Shown here: positions 20,048 to 29,490 of the stretch, piece after piece
Numbering within the stretch: the first letter of the stretch is position 1
Layout of the letters: each line of letters opens with the position of its first letter
NCBI RefSeq assembly: GCF_022965755.1
Contig: NZ_CP095187.1
Span: forward strand, 868,001-932,000
Reading direction: 5' to 3'
Source: Pseudoxanthomonas sp. F37
Lineage (GTDB): Bacteria; Pseudomonadota; Gammaproteobacteria; Xanthomonadales; Xanthomonadaceae
DNA length: 64,000 nt
Notes under the pieces: generated by a model
Databases searched by the model: none
Told to the model about the DNA's origin: nothing
The model's input: the letters and a program-made list of their open reading frames with translations, nothing else
Made by a program: the position numbers and the translations under genes

Positions 20048-21031
20048 ATGACGCTGACCCAACTCCGCTATCTGGTGGCCATCGCCGACGCTGATCTGAA
20101 CATCACGCTGGCGGCGGCGCGCGTGCACGCCACCCAGCCGGGCCTGTCCAAGCAGCTCAAGCAGCTGGAGGATGAACTGGGCTTCCTGCTGTTCGTCCGC
20201 AAGGGCCGCAGCCTGGAGAGCGTCACGCCGGCCGGCCAGGAAGTGATCGAACGGGCGCGGCTGGTGCTGGCCGAGGCCAACAACATCCGCACCTACGCCG
20301 CCAACCAGCGCCGCGAAAGCCAGGGCCAGCTGGTGCTGGTGACCACCCATACGCAGGCGCGCTTCGTGCTGCCGCCGGCCATCGCGCAGATCAAGCGCGA
20401 CTTCCCGCAGGTCAGCGTGCACCTGCAGCAGGCGCCGGAGAGCACCGCGCTCGATCTGCTCACCCAGGGCGATGCCGACATGGCGGTGGTGAGCACGGCC
20501 GGCGACCCGCCCCAGGCCGGCATCGCCGTGCCGCTCTACCGCTGGCGGCGCCTGGTGCTGGTGCCGCGCGGGCATGCGCTGGAACAGCTGGGCCGCGTGC
20601 CGGGCATGGCCGACCTGGCCGCGCAGCCCCTGATCAGTTACGAATCCTCGACGCGGCCGGGTTCGTCGCTGCAGCGCGCTTTCGCCAAGGTCGGACTGGA
20701 ACCGGACATCGCCCTGACCGCGCTCGACGCCGACCTGATCAAGACCTATGTCCGCGCCGGGCTGGGCGTGGGCCTGCTGGCCGAGATGGCGGTCAGCGCC
20801 GCGGACACCGACCTGCGCGCATGGGCCGCGCCGGCGGAGGTGAAGGAATGCATCGCCTGGGCCGTGCTGCCGCGCGAACGCGTGCTGCGCGACTACGCAC
20901 TGGACCTGGTGCGCGCGCTGGCGCCGCAGATCGATCGCCGCGACCTGCGCCGGGTGATCGACGGCAACCAGGACCCGGACTGGCCCATACCCCCCAGCTG
21001 GCAGGCGCTGACCCAGACCATCACCAGCTAG
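20048..21031 (+). CDS. cysB: CysB-like LysR-family regulator of sulfur assimilation
   Basis: LysR-type activator of 327 aa. It has an N-terminal winged helix (MTLTQLRYLVAIADADLNIT, recognition helix QPGLSKQLKQLEDELG) and a C-terminal periplasmic-binding-like sensor. The TTHTQARFVLP segment near residue 100 matches the anion/N-acetylserine pocket of CysB. It diverges from cysG across a 172-nt gap holding an AT-rich patch, where autoregulatory CysB sites would be expected. It probably controls the cys genes on both sides in response to acetylserine. Confidence 0.9.
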   Translation: MTLTQLRYLVAIADADLNITLAAARVHATQPGLSKQLKQLEDELGFLLFVRKGRSLESVTPAGQEVIERARLVLAEANNIRTYAANQRRESQGQLVLVTTHTQARFVLPPAIAQIKRDFPQVSVHLQQAPESTALDLLTQGDADMAVVSTAGDPPQAGIAVPLYRWRRLVLVPRGHALEQLGRVPGMADLAAQPLISYESSTRPGSSLQRAFAKVGLEPDIALTALDADLIKTYVRAGLGVGLLAEMAVSAADTDLRAWAAPAEVKECIAWAVLPRERVLRDYALDLVRALAPQIDRRDLRRVIDGNQDPDWPIPPSWQALTQTITS

Positions 21032-21156
21032 GGCCTGGCAACGCCCGCGGTACCGATCGCGTTGTCGGGCCCTGCGATCACCCGTTGGCGTGATTGACGC
21101 GCGCCGCCGCCCGCGCGACGCTGGCGGCATCCTTCCGGGCATGTGTCTGCCTCCCC

Positions 21157-21504
21157 ATGAACCGTATTTCCAGGATGGTCGTGCGCATGTACGTGCCGGC
21201 GGCGGTGATCGCCGCCAGCGGGTTCGCCACGGCCGAAGCCGTGACCCGCACCGGGCGCAGTTTCGGCGACGTCACGCCACAGCGCCTGGCCTCGCTGGCG
21301 TTCCTGCTGGCCATCCTGTTGGGCACGGCGTGGGCCCTGCACTCCACGTGGCGGCTCTACCGCTGGGCGCGCGGCCGTGAGCTGCGCTGCGCCTGCGGCG
21401 GCATGATGTCGCGGGTGCGCTACAACCGGCAGCGGCAGAAGTACCGCAAGTGCCTGGCCTGCGGCAGCAAGAGTCTGGAAGGCGCGCATTGCAGCGGCAC
21501 GTGA
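21157..21504 (+). CDS. Small membrane protein with C-terminal zinc ribbon
   Basis: A 115-aa protein of unknown function, starting at 21157. Two hydrophobic segments are followed by a basic stretch and a cytoplasmic-looking zinc-ribbon tail (LRCACGGMMSRVRYNRQRQ, then KCLACGSK) with two CxC/CxxC pairs. Its stop overlaps a GTG start of the next gene (GTGA at 21501), so the two are probably coupled. No family was recognised. Confidence 0.6.
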   Translation: MNRISRMVVRMYVPAAVIAASGFATAEAVTRTGRSFGDVTPQRLASLAFLLAILLGTAWALHSTWRLYRWARGRELRCACGGMMSRVRYNRQRQKYRKCLACGSKSLEGAHCSGT

Positions 21505-21878
21505 GGTGGCGCTTCGACCGTGCCGCGGTAGTGTGGATGCTGGGCCTGTTCGTGCTGCTCGTGCTGTTGGCGACCCTTGGCGCGGGACTGGGTTGGATAC
21601 GCAGCTTCGTCGGCGATGTGCTCGCCGTCCTCTGGCTGCACTGCCTGCTCGCCAGTGCCGTGTGGCTGCGACCGCCGATGCGCCCACTGCTGGCGCTCGC
21701 GGTGGGGCTGGCCGTCGAGACGATGCAGTACATCAACCAGCAGATGGGCTGGCAGGTGGCCTCGCCGGTGCTGCGCATCGTGATGGGCAGCACGCCGGAC
21801 TGGCTCGATGTGGCCGCCTACCTGATCGGTTTCGTGCTGGCGTGCCTGCTGGAACGGCGCTCGCCGGGCAGCACGTGA
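21501..21878 (+). CDS. DUF2809-like integral membrane protein
   Basis: A 125-aa membrane protein with four hydrophobic segments. The GTG at 21501 was chosen because it overlaps the preceding stop as GTGA, although the frame is open to an earlier GTG at 21450. Segments GLGWIRSFVGDVLAVLWLHC and ETMQYINQQMGW, followed by GSTPDWLDVAAYLIGF, resemble DUF2809/VanZ-like proteins with a conserved acidic DxxA-Y motif. The function is unknown. Confidence 0.65.
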   Translation: MRWRFDRAAVVWMLGLFVLLVLLATLGAGLGWIRSFVGDVLAVLWLHCLLASAVWLRPPMRPLLALAVGLAVETMQYINQQMGWQVASPVLRIVMGSTPDWLDVAAYLIGFVLACLLERRSPGST

Positions 21879-21896
21879 CACTGTAGTGCCGCTTCC

Positions 21897-22154
21897 ATGC
21901 GCACCGAACTCGTCACCACGCTGAAGCGCCAGGCCACCGGGCTGCTGGCCGACGTCGAACGGGATCGCCAGCCGATCCTGATCACCCAGCACGGATTGCC
22001 CAGCGCGTATCGGGTCGACGTGGAAACCTGCGAAACGCTGCTGTCGCGCATGGCCGTGCTGGAAGGCATCGCGCGCGGCGAGCAGGCCGTGGCCGAAGGT
22101 CGGGCGGTCGCCCATCCTCAAGCCAGGGACCGGCTTGCCAGAGGGTTGAAATAG
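21897..22154 (+). CDS. Phd/YefM-family antitoxin
   Basis: An 85-aa antitoxin with the Phd/YefM DNA-binding fold: RTELVTTLKRQATGLLADVERDRQPILITQHGLPSAYRVDVE. The opening strand-helix and the PILITQHG strand match this family. The C-terminal part (ETLLSRMAVLEGIARGEQAV) would wrap the toxin. It is complete and ends in TAG at 22152-22154. It would neutralise the ParE-type protein encoded immediately downstream and repress the pair. The state of that toxin gene is discussed in the next entry. Confidence 0.82.
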   Translation: MRTELVTTLKRQATGLLADVERDRQPILITQHGLPSAYRVDVETCETLLSRMAVLEGIARGEQAVAEGRAVAHPQARDRLARGLK

Positions 22155-22462
22155 TCTGGTCAGCGCCGGCGCTGGCCGACCTCGACGCCATCGCCGACTA
22201 CATCGCCGTGGACAACCGCGCGGCCGCCATCGAACGGGTCCGGCGCGTATTCGCGCATGTGGACCACCTGGCGGATCATCCCGACAGCGGCCGCCGACCT
22301 CCTGAGCTGAAGCGCGGCCGCTATCGCCAGATCGTCGAACCGCCGTGCCGCGTGTTCCATCGATCAGAGCCGGGGCGCGTGCTCATCCTGCATGTCATGC
22401 GCAGCGAGCGCCTGCTGCGGCCCGGCATGCTGCAAGCCCGCAAACCGGGCAAGGCGCGCTGA
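22151..22462 (+). CDS. RelE/ParE-family toxin lacking a canonical start codon
   Basis: The family core is complete in frame: IVWSAPALADLDAIADYIAV, then HLADHPDSGRRPPELKRG, YRQIVEPPCRVFHR and VLILHVMRSERLL. However, no ATG, GTG or TTG stands in this frame anywhere from the antitoxin start to the GTG at 22208, and that GTG would remove the first helix. The coordinates use ATA at 22151 as a placeholder. Loss of three bases from a standard ATGA overlap would give exactly the present sequence. Either the toxin is silenced, is made from a rare start by coupling, or is made as a truncated form. Confidence 0.6.
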   Translation: MVWSAPALADLDAIADYIAVDNRAAAIERVRRVFAHVDHLADHPDSGRRPPELKRGRYRQIVEPPCRVFHRSEPGRVLILHVMRSERLLRPGMLQARKPGKAR

Positions 22463-22468
22463 CAGGCG

Positions 22469-22837
22469 TCAGGCCCCACAGGTCGGTCCCATGCCGGCCT
22501 GCTTGGACACGCACTGCCGGAAGTCCTGCGGAAGGCCGTGGATCTCGTGCGTCTTGCCGGGAGCCAGTACGAAGTCCTCCAGCGTGGTGTGTTCGCAGGC
22601 AGCGGGGTTTTCGCCCGGCGCCGGCGCCGGGCACCGCTCCGTATAGACGCGGTAGTGGCATTGCCCGCTCTCGCTGGCGAAGCACTCGAACGTGGCCACG
22701 CCTTCGCGCAGGGTGGTCTTGCTGAAGAGCGTATCCACGCCGTTGGCGCTGCTGTGGTGGATGGTGGTGACGCTGGGCTTCTCGTTGCATCCTGCCAGGG
22801 CCAGCAGGCAGGACATCAGGGACGTGATGATGCGCAT
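22469..22837 (-). CDS. Small lipoprotein of unknown function
   Basis: A 122-aa protein, start placed at the ATG at 22837. The N-terminus MRIITSLMSCLLALAGCNEK is a lipoprotein signal with lipobox LALAGC. The mature part carries several cysteines (FECFASESGQCHYRVY, CPAPAP, ACEH, QCVSK, PTCGA), suggesting disulfides in the periplasm. No family was recognised. It is convergent with the toxin gene and lies downstream of the two-component genes on the same strand. Confidence 0.6.
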   Translation of the reverse strand: MRIITSLMSCLLALAGCNEKPSVTTIHHSSANGVDTLFSKTTLREGVATFECFASESGQCHYRVYTERCPAPAPGENPAACEHTTLEDFVLAPGKTHEIHGLPQDFRQCVSKQAGMGPTCGA

Positions 22838-22947
22838 GGCGGTTCCTCGGGTTCCATTCGGCAAGGGCATGCCCACCACGGCGCGTGAGCGCCATGCCGG
22901 CGATGCCACGTTGGATGCCGCTCGGGGCGGCAGGGTTTACGTCGGCG

Positions 22948-23718
22948 CTACATGTTGCGGAACAGGCTCATGAAGGGCTGGCTGACGGTCAGCGTCTCCG
23001 GGCGGTTCTTCAGCTTCAGCCGGCCGCGACCGGTGTCGTCGCGGCTGACCGAGGCCACGGCCTTCATGTTGACGATGGTGGAGCGGTGGATCTGCTTGAA
23101 AGTGGTGGCGTCCAGCGAGTCCAGCAGCTCGCGCAGCGGCGTGCGCAGCAGCGATTCGCCTTCGGCCGTCATCACCGTGGTGTACTTGTTGTCGGCCTGG
23201 AAGTAGGCCACGTCGTCCACCATGATCAGCCGGGTGTCCTTGCCCGCGCTGGCGGTGATCCACACCAGCGGCGGCTTGGACGACGGCATCGCGCGCGCGG
23301 ACAGGTGGCGCAGCAGCGCTTCCAGGGTGGCGCCGTCGGGGTGCCCGGCCGCGGCGCGCGCCTGGATGCGCTGCACGGTGGCCAGCAGCCGTTCGCGCGT
23401 GATCGGCTTCAGCAGGTAGTCGATGGCGCCCTGTTCGAAGGCATCGATCGCGTACTGGTCGTAGGCGGTGACGAACACCACCTGCGTGCGCGGGCTGGCA
23501 TCGGCCAGGCCACGGGCCACTTCGATGCCGGTCAGCCCCGGCATGCGGATATCGAGGAAGGCCACGTCCGGCTGCAGTTCCGCGATGGATTCCAGCGCGC
23601 TGGCGCCGTCCTCGCATTCGGCCACGATCTGCAGCTGCGGCCAGGCCTCCTTCAACAGCGAGGAGAGCGCGGCGCGCAGCAGCTCCTCGTCTTCGGCGAT
23701 CACGCCCCGGAAGTTCAT
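22948..23718 (-). CDS. LytTR-family response regulator
   Basis: A 256-aa DNA-binding response regulator. The receiver domain holds the acidic pair in VIAEDEELLR, the phosphorylated Asp in VAFLDIRMPG (residue 56) and the conserved Lys in DYLLKPITRERL. After a linker comes a LytTR domain (WITASAGKDTRLIMVDDVAYFQADNKYT, then HRSTIVNMKAVASV). The start ATG overlaps the kinase stop as ATGA (23715-23718). It resembles AlgR/LytR regulators. Its target genes are unknown; the neighbouring cys genes are not an obvious regulon. Confidence 0.9.
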   Translation of the reverse strand: MNFRGVIAEDEELLRAALSSLLKEAWPQLQIVAECEDGASALESIAELQPDVAFLDIRMPGLTGIEVARGLADASPRTQVVFVTAYDQYAIDAFEQGAIDYLLKPITRERLLATVQRIQARAAAGHPDGATLEALLRHLSARAMPSSKPPLVWITASAGKDTRLIMVDDVAYFQADNKYTTVMTAEGESLLRTPLRELLDSLDATTFKQIHRSTIVNMKAVASVSRDDTGRGRLKLKNRPETLTVSQPFMSLFRNM

Positions 23719-24986
23719 GCGGCACCTGCCTTGCCGGCCAGCGGCAGCGTCAGCGTGGCGGCGACGCCACTGGGGAAGTTGGACACGATGGCGAACGAGG
23801 CCTCGCTGCCGAAGGTCAGGCGCAGGCGTTCGCGCAGGTTCTTCAGGCCGATGCCGGTGCCGGTGCTCTGGCCGCCGAAGCCCTGGCCGTCGTCGGCGAC
23901 GGTGAGGGTGGCGTGGTCGTCGAGCTGGCGGGCGAGGATCCAGATGGTGCCGCCGCCGGTCTTCGGTTCCAGACCGTGCTTGATCGCGTTCTCGACCAGC
24001 GTCTGCAGCATCATCGAGGGCATCGGTACGGCCTTCAGCGCGTCGGGCACCTCCACCTGCACGTTGAGGCGGTTGCCCATGCGGATCTTCAGGATCTCCA
24101 GGTAGGCCTGGGTACGCTCCAGTTCCTCGCCCAGCGTCGACAGGGTGTCTTCGGTGCGCGGCAGGGAGCTGCGCAGGTACTGGATCAGGTGGCCCAGCAT
24201 CACCTCGGCGCGCGGCGGGTCGGTGCGGGTCAGGACCTGCGCACTGGCCAGCGTGTTGTAGAGGAAGTGCGGTTCCACCTGCGCGTTGAGCAGGTTCAGG
24301 CGCGCCACGGTCAGTTCCTTCTCGCTGACGGTCCTTTCCACGTCGGCCTGCTCCTGGCGGCGCTGGTCGGCGACGCGACGGGTGATGGCGCGGGTGACGG
24401 CTTCGGCATTCTCGACGTTCACGCCGTCGTCCAGCACGAACAGGTCCAGCCAGGCGCTCGCATCCGGGCCCACCATCAGGGTGATGCTGCTGGTGCCGTT
24501 GCCGGGCGTGACCGTGGCCTGCACCAGGTCGCGCTTCACCGCGAAGCGCGCCATGATGTTGAAGCGCGAGGGCTGGCTGGGGCCGTCGAAGCTGTCGACC
24601 CGGCGCACCTTGACCCGCACCTGCAGGCTGTCGGGCGCGCTCTCGGGGTCTTCGGCGCGTGGCAGTTCGCGCAGCGCGCCCTCGATCAGGGCGAAAGCCG
24701 CGGCGGTGTCCAGCGGCACTTCGATCTGCCGGCGCTGGCGGCTGGCCAGCGTGGTGCTGTCCAGTCGCCCGGTGATCAGCCAGATCCGGCGCAGGTGGCT
24801 GATCAGGCCGATCAGCACCGACAGCATCACCAGGGTGGAGGCCAGGTTGAAAAGCCACTCGGCCGCACCCGACAACATGGTCCGCTCGAAGATGCCGTTC
24901 CAGACGAAGCCCGCCATGAGCACGGCGACGAACCAGGCGATGAGGATGCGGACGATCAGGAGCAGGCTGGGAAACACGTCGGACAC
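23715..24986 (-). CDS. LytS/AlgZ-type sensor histidine kinase
   Basis: Membrane kinase of 423 aa paired with the LytTR regulator. Two membrane helices (about 5-30 and 42-66) are followed by about 130 residues of an unassigned cytoplasmic domain. A short coiled coil then leads to the His_kinase block with LNAQVEPHFLYNTLASAQVL (phosphorylated His). The ATPase has LVENAIKHGLEP, ADDGQGFGG and GTGIGLKNLRERL. With almost no periplasmic loop, it probably senses membrane or cytoplasmic signals. The central domain has no obvious relative to me. Confidence 0.88.
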   Translation of the reverse strand: MSDVFPSLLLIVRILIAWFVAVLMAGFVWNGIFERTMLSGAAEWLFNLASTLVMLSVLIGLISHLRRIWLITGRLDSTTLASRQRRQIEVPLDTAAAFALIEGALRELPRAEDPESAPDSLQVRVKVRRVDSFDGPSQPSRFNIMARFAVKRDLVQATVTPGNGTSSITLMVGPDASAWLDLFVLDDGVNVENAEAVTRAITRRVADQRRQEQADVERTVSEKELTVARLNLLNAQVEPHFLYNTLASAQVLTRTDPPRAEVMLGHLIQYLRSSLPRTEDTLSTLGEELERTQAYLEILKIRMGNRLNVQVEVPDALKAVPMPSMMLQTLVENAIKHGLEPKTGGGTIWILARQLDDHATLTVADDGQGFGGQSTGTGIGLKNLRERLRLTFGSEASFAIVSNFPSGVAATLTLPLAGKAGAA

Positions 24987-25117
24987 CGCGGCTTCGGGAG
25001 TGCCGTGGAGGATAACGGGCCCGCCCCCGGAGGGAAGGGGGGCCGCGACGGAGCCGGCGATGCGGCGACGAAACGGGGCGGTTCCGGCGCGAATCCGTCA
25101 GCCGCCCGGGCGCGCCA

Positions 25118-25831
25118 TCAGACTTCCACGTGGATGCCGCACTCGCGCTTGAGGCCGTTGAAGCGGGTGTCTTCCTCGCGCATGCCGGGTTCCCACCGGC
25201 GCGTGGTGTGGAAGTCGCCGATGGACACGTAGCCCTGTTCCCACAGCGGGTGGTAGGGCAGGTCGTGCTGCTTCATGTACTGCCAGACATCGCGGTCGGT
25301 CCAGTCGACGATGGGGTTGACCTTCCAGCGCGCCTCGCGCTGCTGCAGGATCGGCGCGTTGGCCCGGCTGGCGGCCTGGACCCGGCGCAGGCCGGTGAAC
25401 CAGGTGCCCACGCCGAGCTCCTTCAGTGCGCGCTTCATCGGTTCCACCTTGCGCAGACTGTTGTACTGCTCGATGCCGACCAGCCCCTGTTCCCACAGGC
25501 GGCCGTGGCGCGCTTCCATCCAGGCGCGGCTGACCAGCGGGCGGAACACCTGCAGGTTGAGCTTCAGGCGTTCGGTCAGTTCGTCGGCGAAGCGGTAGGT
25601 CTCCGGGAACAGATAGCCGGTGTCGATCAGGATCACCGGGATGTCGGGCTTCTGCTGCGAGACCATGTGCAGCAGCACGGCGGCCTGCGCGCCGAAGCTG
25701 GACGACATGGCGGCTTCGGCCGGCCCGTGCGCGAGCGCCCAGGCCACGCGCTGCTCGGCCGTCTGCGTTTCCAGCCAGGCGTTGTGCTCCGCGATCCGGT
25801 CGGTGTCCAGGGAAAGGGCGGGGGCGCTCAT
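25118..25831 (-). CDS. cysH: Phosphoadenylylsulfate (PAPS) reductase
   Basis: Thioredoxin-dependent reduction of PAPS to sulfite in the cytosol, 237 aa. The PP-loop type nucleotide site is [14 protein letters not shown], followed by [13 protein letters not shown], and the catalytic cysteine is in the C-terminal [10 protein letters not shown]. The paired cysteines that bind a 4Fe-4S cluster in APS reductases are absent. It is therefore the PAPS-using type, in agreement with the CysC kinase domain encoded nearby. The start overlaps the cysI stop (ATGA at 25828-25831), closing a cysJIH operon. Confidence 0.95.
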   Translation of the reverse strand: MSAPALSLDTDRIAEHNAWLETQTAEQRVAWALAHGPAEAAMSSSFGAQAAVLLHMVSQQKPDIPVILIDTGYLFPETYRFADELTERLKLNLQVFRPLVSRAWMEARHGRLWEQGLVGIEQYNSLRKVEPMKRALKELGVGTWFTGLRRVQAASRANAPILQQREARWKVNPIVDWTDRDVWQYMKQHDLPYHPLWEQGYVSIGDFHTTRRWEPGMREEDTRFNGLKRECGIHVEV

Positions 25832-27531
25832 GCGTGCAGGTCCGGTGCGATCTGTCGGTGGGTGGGGTAGGGGGGCAGCGCAACCACGCCGCTGCGGTGC
25901 AGGAAGTCGCCGAAACCTTCGCCCGCCTGGCGCTCGCCGGCGTAGCGGGCGAACAGGCCGTCCAGCGCGTCGAGGATGGCGGCCTCGTCGATGTTCTCGC
26001 GATACAGCGTGTTGAGGCGCTGGCCGCGCGCGTCGCCGCCGAGCATCAGGTTGTAGCGGCCCGGCGCCTTGCCGACGAGAGCGATCTCGGCGAGGTAGGG
26101 GCGCGAGCAGCCGTTCGGGCAGCCGGAGATGCGCAGCAGGATGGGCGCTTCGCGCAGGCCGTGCTTGTCCAGCAGCGGTTGCAGGCGGGCGGTGAAGTCG
26201 GGCAGGTAGCGCTCGGCCTCGGCCATCGCCAGCCCACAGGTCGGCAAGGCCACGCAGGCCACTGCCGCGCGCTGCAGCGCGGTCCCCAGGCGCTCGCCCG
26301 CGTCCAGTCCGTGCGCCTTCACCAGGGCATCGATGCGCTCGCGCTCGCCCGCCGGTACGCCGGCGATCACCAGGTTCTGGTTGGCCGTCATCCGGAACTC
26401 GCCGCGATGCACCTGCGCGATCTCGCGCAGGCCGGTCAGGTGGGTGGCGTGCGCGGTATCGGCGATGCGTCCGGCGAACAGGTGCAGGGTGAGGTGCCAG
26501 CGGCCGTCTTCGCCTTCGACCCAGCCGTAGCGGTCGCCGTTGTGGTCGAAGCCGAACGCGCGCGCCGGTTGCAGGGTCACGCCGCTGCGCTGCTCGATCT
26601 GCGCGACGACGGTGTCCAGGCCATGGTCGTCGATGGTGTACTTGAATCGCGCGCGCTTGCGCTGTTCGCGGTTGCCGAGGTCGCGCTGGGTGGTGACGAC
26701 AGCCGTGGCGACATCGAGCAACTGGTCCGGGGTGATGAAGCCGATCACGTTGCCGAGGCGCGGGTACGTCTCGGCATCGCCATGGGTCGCCCCCATGCCG
26801 CCGCCGATCACCAGGTTGAAGCCGGCGAGTGCGCCGTCTTCGAGGATGGCGATGAAGCCCAGGTCGTTGGCGAAGACATCCACGTCGTTGACCGGCGGCA
26901 CCGCGAAGCCGACCTTGAACTTGCGCGGCAGGTAGGTGGCACCGTAGATGGGCTCCTCCTCCTCGCCGCTGCCCGCCACGCGCTGCTCGTCCAGCCAGAT
27001 CTCGTAGTAGGCGCGGGTATTGGGCAGCAGGTGCTCGGACAGTTTCGCGGCCCACGCCTGCACCTGCGCGTGCGCGCGCGACTCCAGCGGGTTGGCCGCG
27101 ACCAGCACGTTGCGGTTGACATCGCCGCAGGCCGCCAGCGTGTCGATCAGTGCGGCGTTGATGGCCTGCATCGTCGCCTTCAGTTCGCGCTTGATCACGC
27201 CGTGGTACTGGAAGGCCTGGCGCGTGGTGATGCGCAGCGAGTGGTTGGCGTACCGCGTGGCGATGGCGTCCAGCTTCAGCCACTGCTCCGGCGTCACCAC
27301 GCCACCGGGCGTGCGCGTGCGGATCATGAACTGGTACGCCGGCTCCAGCTTCTGCCGGCGGCGCTCCTCGCGCAGGTCGCGGTCGTCCTGCTGGTAGCTG
27401 CCGTGGTACTTGATCAGGGTCTGGTCCGATTCGCGCAGTGCGCCGGTGACGGGGTCGGCCAGGCTCTCGAGCAGGCTGCCGCGCAGGCGATGGCTTTCGG
27501 ATTTGATGTCTTCGACGGAATGGTGGCTCAT
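25828..27531 (-). CDS. cysI: Sulfite reductase hemoprotein beta-component
   Basis: Six-electron reduction of sulfite to sulfide with siroheme and a 4Fe-4S cluster; 567 aa. The cluster cysteines are in [20 protein letters not shown] and [11 protein letters not shown] (about residues 430-480). The siroheme-binding arginines are in the repeated halves ([22 protein letters not shown]). The start at 27531 excludes nine upstream codons that run into a REP hairpin. That hairpin separates cysI from cysJ. cysH is coupled downstream. Confidence 0.96.
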   Translation of the reverse strand: MSHHSVEDIKSESHRLRGSLLESLADPVTGALRESDQTLIKYHGSYQQDDRDLREERRRQKLEPAYQFMIRTRTPGGVVTPEQWLKLDAIATRYANHSLRITTRQAFQYHGVIKRELKATMQAINAALIDTLAACGDVNRNVLVAANPLESRAHAQVQAWAAKLSEHLLPNTRAYYEIWLDEQRVAGSGEEEEPIYGATYLPRKFKVGFAVPPVNDVDVFANDLGFIAILEDGALAGFNLVIGGGMGATHGDAETYPRLGNVIGFITPDQLLDVATAVVTTQRDLGNREQRKRARFKYTIDDHGLDTVVAQIEQRSGVTLQPARAFGFDHNGDRYGWVEGEDGRWHLTLHLFAGRIADTAHATHLTGLREIAQVHRGEFRMTANQNLVIAGVPAGERERIDALVKAHGLDAGERLGTALQRAAVACVALPTCGLAMAEAERYLPDFTARLQPLLDKHGLREAPILLRISGCPNGCSRPYLAEIALVGKAPGRYNLMLGGDARGQRLNTLYRENIDEAAILDALDGLFARYAGERQAGEGFGDFLHRSGVVALPPYPTHRQIAPDLHA

Positions 27532-27542
27532 CGGTATTCCAC

Positions 27543-27603
27543 TGTAGGAGCGACGCAAGTCGCGACCGGAAGGGTGCAGGTCGCGACTTGCGTCGCTCCT
27601 ACA
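27543..27603. repeat. REP palindrome between cysJ and cysI (perfect 25-bp arms)
   Basis: The arms 27543-27567 and 27579-27603 are perfectly complementary over 25 bp with an 11-nt loop. This GTAG-type REP fills the intercistronic gap, 12 nt from each gene. In the cysJIH mRNA it would form a very stable hairpin. Both arms contain the 12-nt string recognised by the IS110-type element described at 57840. Confidence 0.9.
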
Positions 27604-27615
27604 ACGGCATGGTCG

Positions 27616-29490
27616 TCAGTACACGTCGCGGCTATAGCGCCCCTCCGTCTGCAGGTTCACCAGGTATTCGCGCGCGGCCTCTTCATCCAGGCCGCCGTGC
27701 TCGGCGACGATGGCCTGCAAGGCCGCATGCACGTCCTTGCCCATGGCGATGGCGCCGCAGACATACAGGTGCGCGCCGTTCTGCAGCCAGTCGTAGACCT
27801 CGCGGCCACGCTCGTGCAGGCGGTCCTGCACGTAGATCCTGCGGGCCTGGTCGCGCGAGAACGCCAGGTCCAGGCGGTGCAGTTCGCCGCTGCGCAGCGC
27901 GTCCTGCCACTCGCTCTGGTAGAAGAAGCCGTGGTTGAAGTGCTGGGCGCCGAAGAACAGCCAGTTGCGGCCGCGCGCGCCGGTCTCGGCGCGCTCCTGC
28001 ACGAAGCCGCGGAATGGCGCCACGCCGGTGCCGGGGCCGATCATCAGGATGTCGCGGCTGCCGTCGGCCGGCACGCGGAAGCGCTCGTTGGCCTCGATGT
28101 ACACCGGCACCTGGTCGCCTTCCTGGCGTGCGGCGAGGAAGCCGCTGGCGGCGCCGCCGTGCGCATGGCCGAAGGCGTCGTAGCCCAGCACATCGACGGT
28201 CAGGTGCGCTTCCTCGCCCACGCGTTTGCGGCTGGAGGCGATGGAGTACAGCCGCGGCGCCAGCGGGCGCAGCGCGGCCACCAGCTCCTGCGCGGACCAG
28301 CCCGCGGGCCAGCGACGCAGCACGTCGACCAGCTGGTGCGTGTTGAACAGCTGCGCCAGCGCGGCGGTCTGGGTCGGCGCGAGCAGGGAGTTCAGTTCGT
28401 CGGCCTGCGCATGGGCGGCATGCGTGGCCAGGAACGGACGCGACAGCCGGGTCAGTTCGCGGCGCGCGGCCAGCCACTCGCGCAGCGGCAGCGTTTCGCC
28501 GCCATCGCTGACGGCGGCCTCGCCGTCCAGCCGCAGGGCCTCCAGCACGCCGTCGACCAGCGCGGCGGGATTGCGGTGGCGCACGCCCAGCGCGTCGCCG
28601 GGTTCGTAGTGCAGGCCGCTGCCTTCCAGCGACAGCTCGATATGGCGTACGTCCTTGTCGGCGGTGCCGTGCTGGCCGAAGCGCGGGCCCTTGAAGTCGC
28701 GGCCGCTGATGCGCTGGTTGAGCAGCAGTTCGGCCGGGAACGGGTGTTCGTGCGACCACGCGCCGGCATGGCCCGGGCGCAGCGGGGTGACGGTCGCCAA
28801 CGCGGCCGGGGCGGCGGCCGGTGTCTTCAGCAGGTCACGGGCGTGGTTCAGGGCCTGCTCGCGCCACGGCGTGGCGACGGTGTCGATGTCCAGGTCGGCC
28901 AGGCCGGCAGCGAACAGGCGGCTGCCGCCCAGCTCGGCCAGTCGCGCGTCCAGCCGCGTCGCGATGCCGCAGAAGTCGGCGTAGCTGGAATCCCCCAGGC
29001 CGAGCACGGCGTATTTCAGTTCCGGCAGCCTGGGCGCGCGCTTGCCGCGGAGGAACTCGACCAGGCCGATGCTGTCGTCCGGCGGGTCGCCCTCGCCCTG
29101 GGTGCTGATGACGAAGTAGAGCAGGCGCTCGCTGGCCAGTTCGCGTTGCGGATAGGCGTCGGCGCGCAGCAGGCGGACCGACAGGCCGGCGGCTTCGGCC
29201 TGCTGGGCCAGCGTTTCGGCGGCGCGGCGGGCATTGCCGGTCTGGCTGCCGTAGACGATGGTCAGCCGCTGCGCGGTCTGGGTGGCGGGGGCGGCAACGA
29301 TCGTCCGCGATGGCACGGCGGTGGACGGGGCCGGCGGCGCCAGCAGGGACTGCGCAAGACCGGCAGCATAGCCGGAGACCCACCACAGGCTGGCGCCGTC
29401 CAGGCCGGCCACGGCCTGGGCCAGCAGCGCCCGCCGCTCCTCCGCGAGGGGGATGGGGGCGAGGACAGGCTGGGTGGCGGACATCGGCAT
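27616..29490 (-). CDS. cysJ: Sulfite reductase flavoprotein alpha-component
   Basis: NADPH-dependent FMN/FAD reductase feeding electrons to CysI, 624 aa. The N-terminal flavodoxin domain has [20 protein letters not shown] and [13 protein letters not shown]. The FAD domain has [20 protein letters not shown]. The NADPH domain has [18 protein letters not shown], and the C-terminus ends EGRYSRDVY, the aromatic residue that stacks on FAD. Two ATGs lie two codons apart (29490, 29484) and the choice is uncertain. It heads the cysJIH operon and diverges from cysD. Confidence 0.95.
   Translation of the reverse strand: MPMSATQPVLAPIPLAEERRALLAQAVAGLDGASLWWVSGYAAGLAQSLLAPPAPSTAVPSRTIVAAPATQTAQRLTIVYGSQTGNARRAAETLAQQAEAAGLSVRLLRADAYPQRELASERLLYFVISTQGEGDPPDDSIGLVEFLRGKRAPRLPELKYAVLGLGDSSYADFCGIATRLDARLAELGGSRLFAAGLADLDIDTVATPWREQALNHARDLLKTPAAAPAALATVTPLRPGHAGAWSHEHPFPAELLLNQRISGRDFKGPRFGQHGTADKDVRHIELSLEGSGLHYEPGDALGVRHRNPAALVDGVLEALRLDGEAAVSDGGETLPLREWLAARRELTRLSRPFLATHAAHAQADELNSLLAPTQTAALAQLFNTHQLVDVLRRWPAGWSAQELVAALRPLAPRLYSIASSRKRVGEEAHLTVDVLGYDAFGHAHGGAASGFLAARQEGDQVPVYIEANERFRVPADGSRDILMIGPGTGVAPFRGFVQERAETGARGRNWLFFGAQHFNHGFFYQSEWQDALRSGELHRLDLAFSRDQARRIYVQDRLHERGREVYDWLQNGAHLYVCGAIAMGKDVHAALQAIVAEHGGLDEEAAREYLVNLQTEGRYSRDVY

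Noticed and set aside
22140..22160. Programmed frameshift making an antitoxin-toxin fusion.
   Set aside because: No slippery heptamer fits the bases before the antitoxin stop (GTTGAAATAG), and fused Phd-ParE proteins are not usual.
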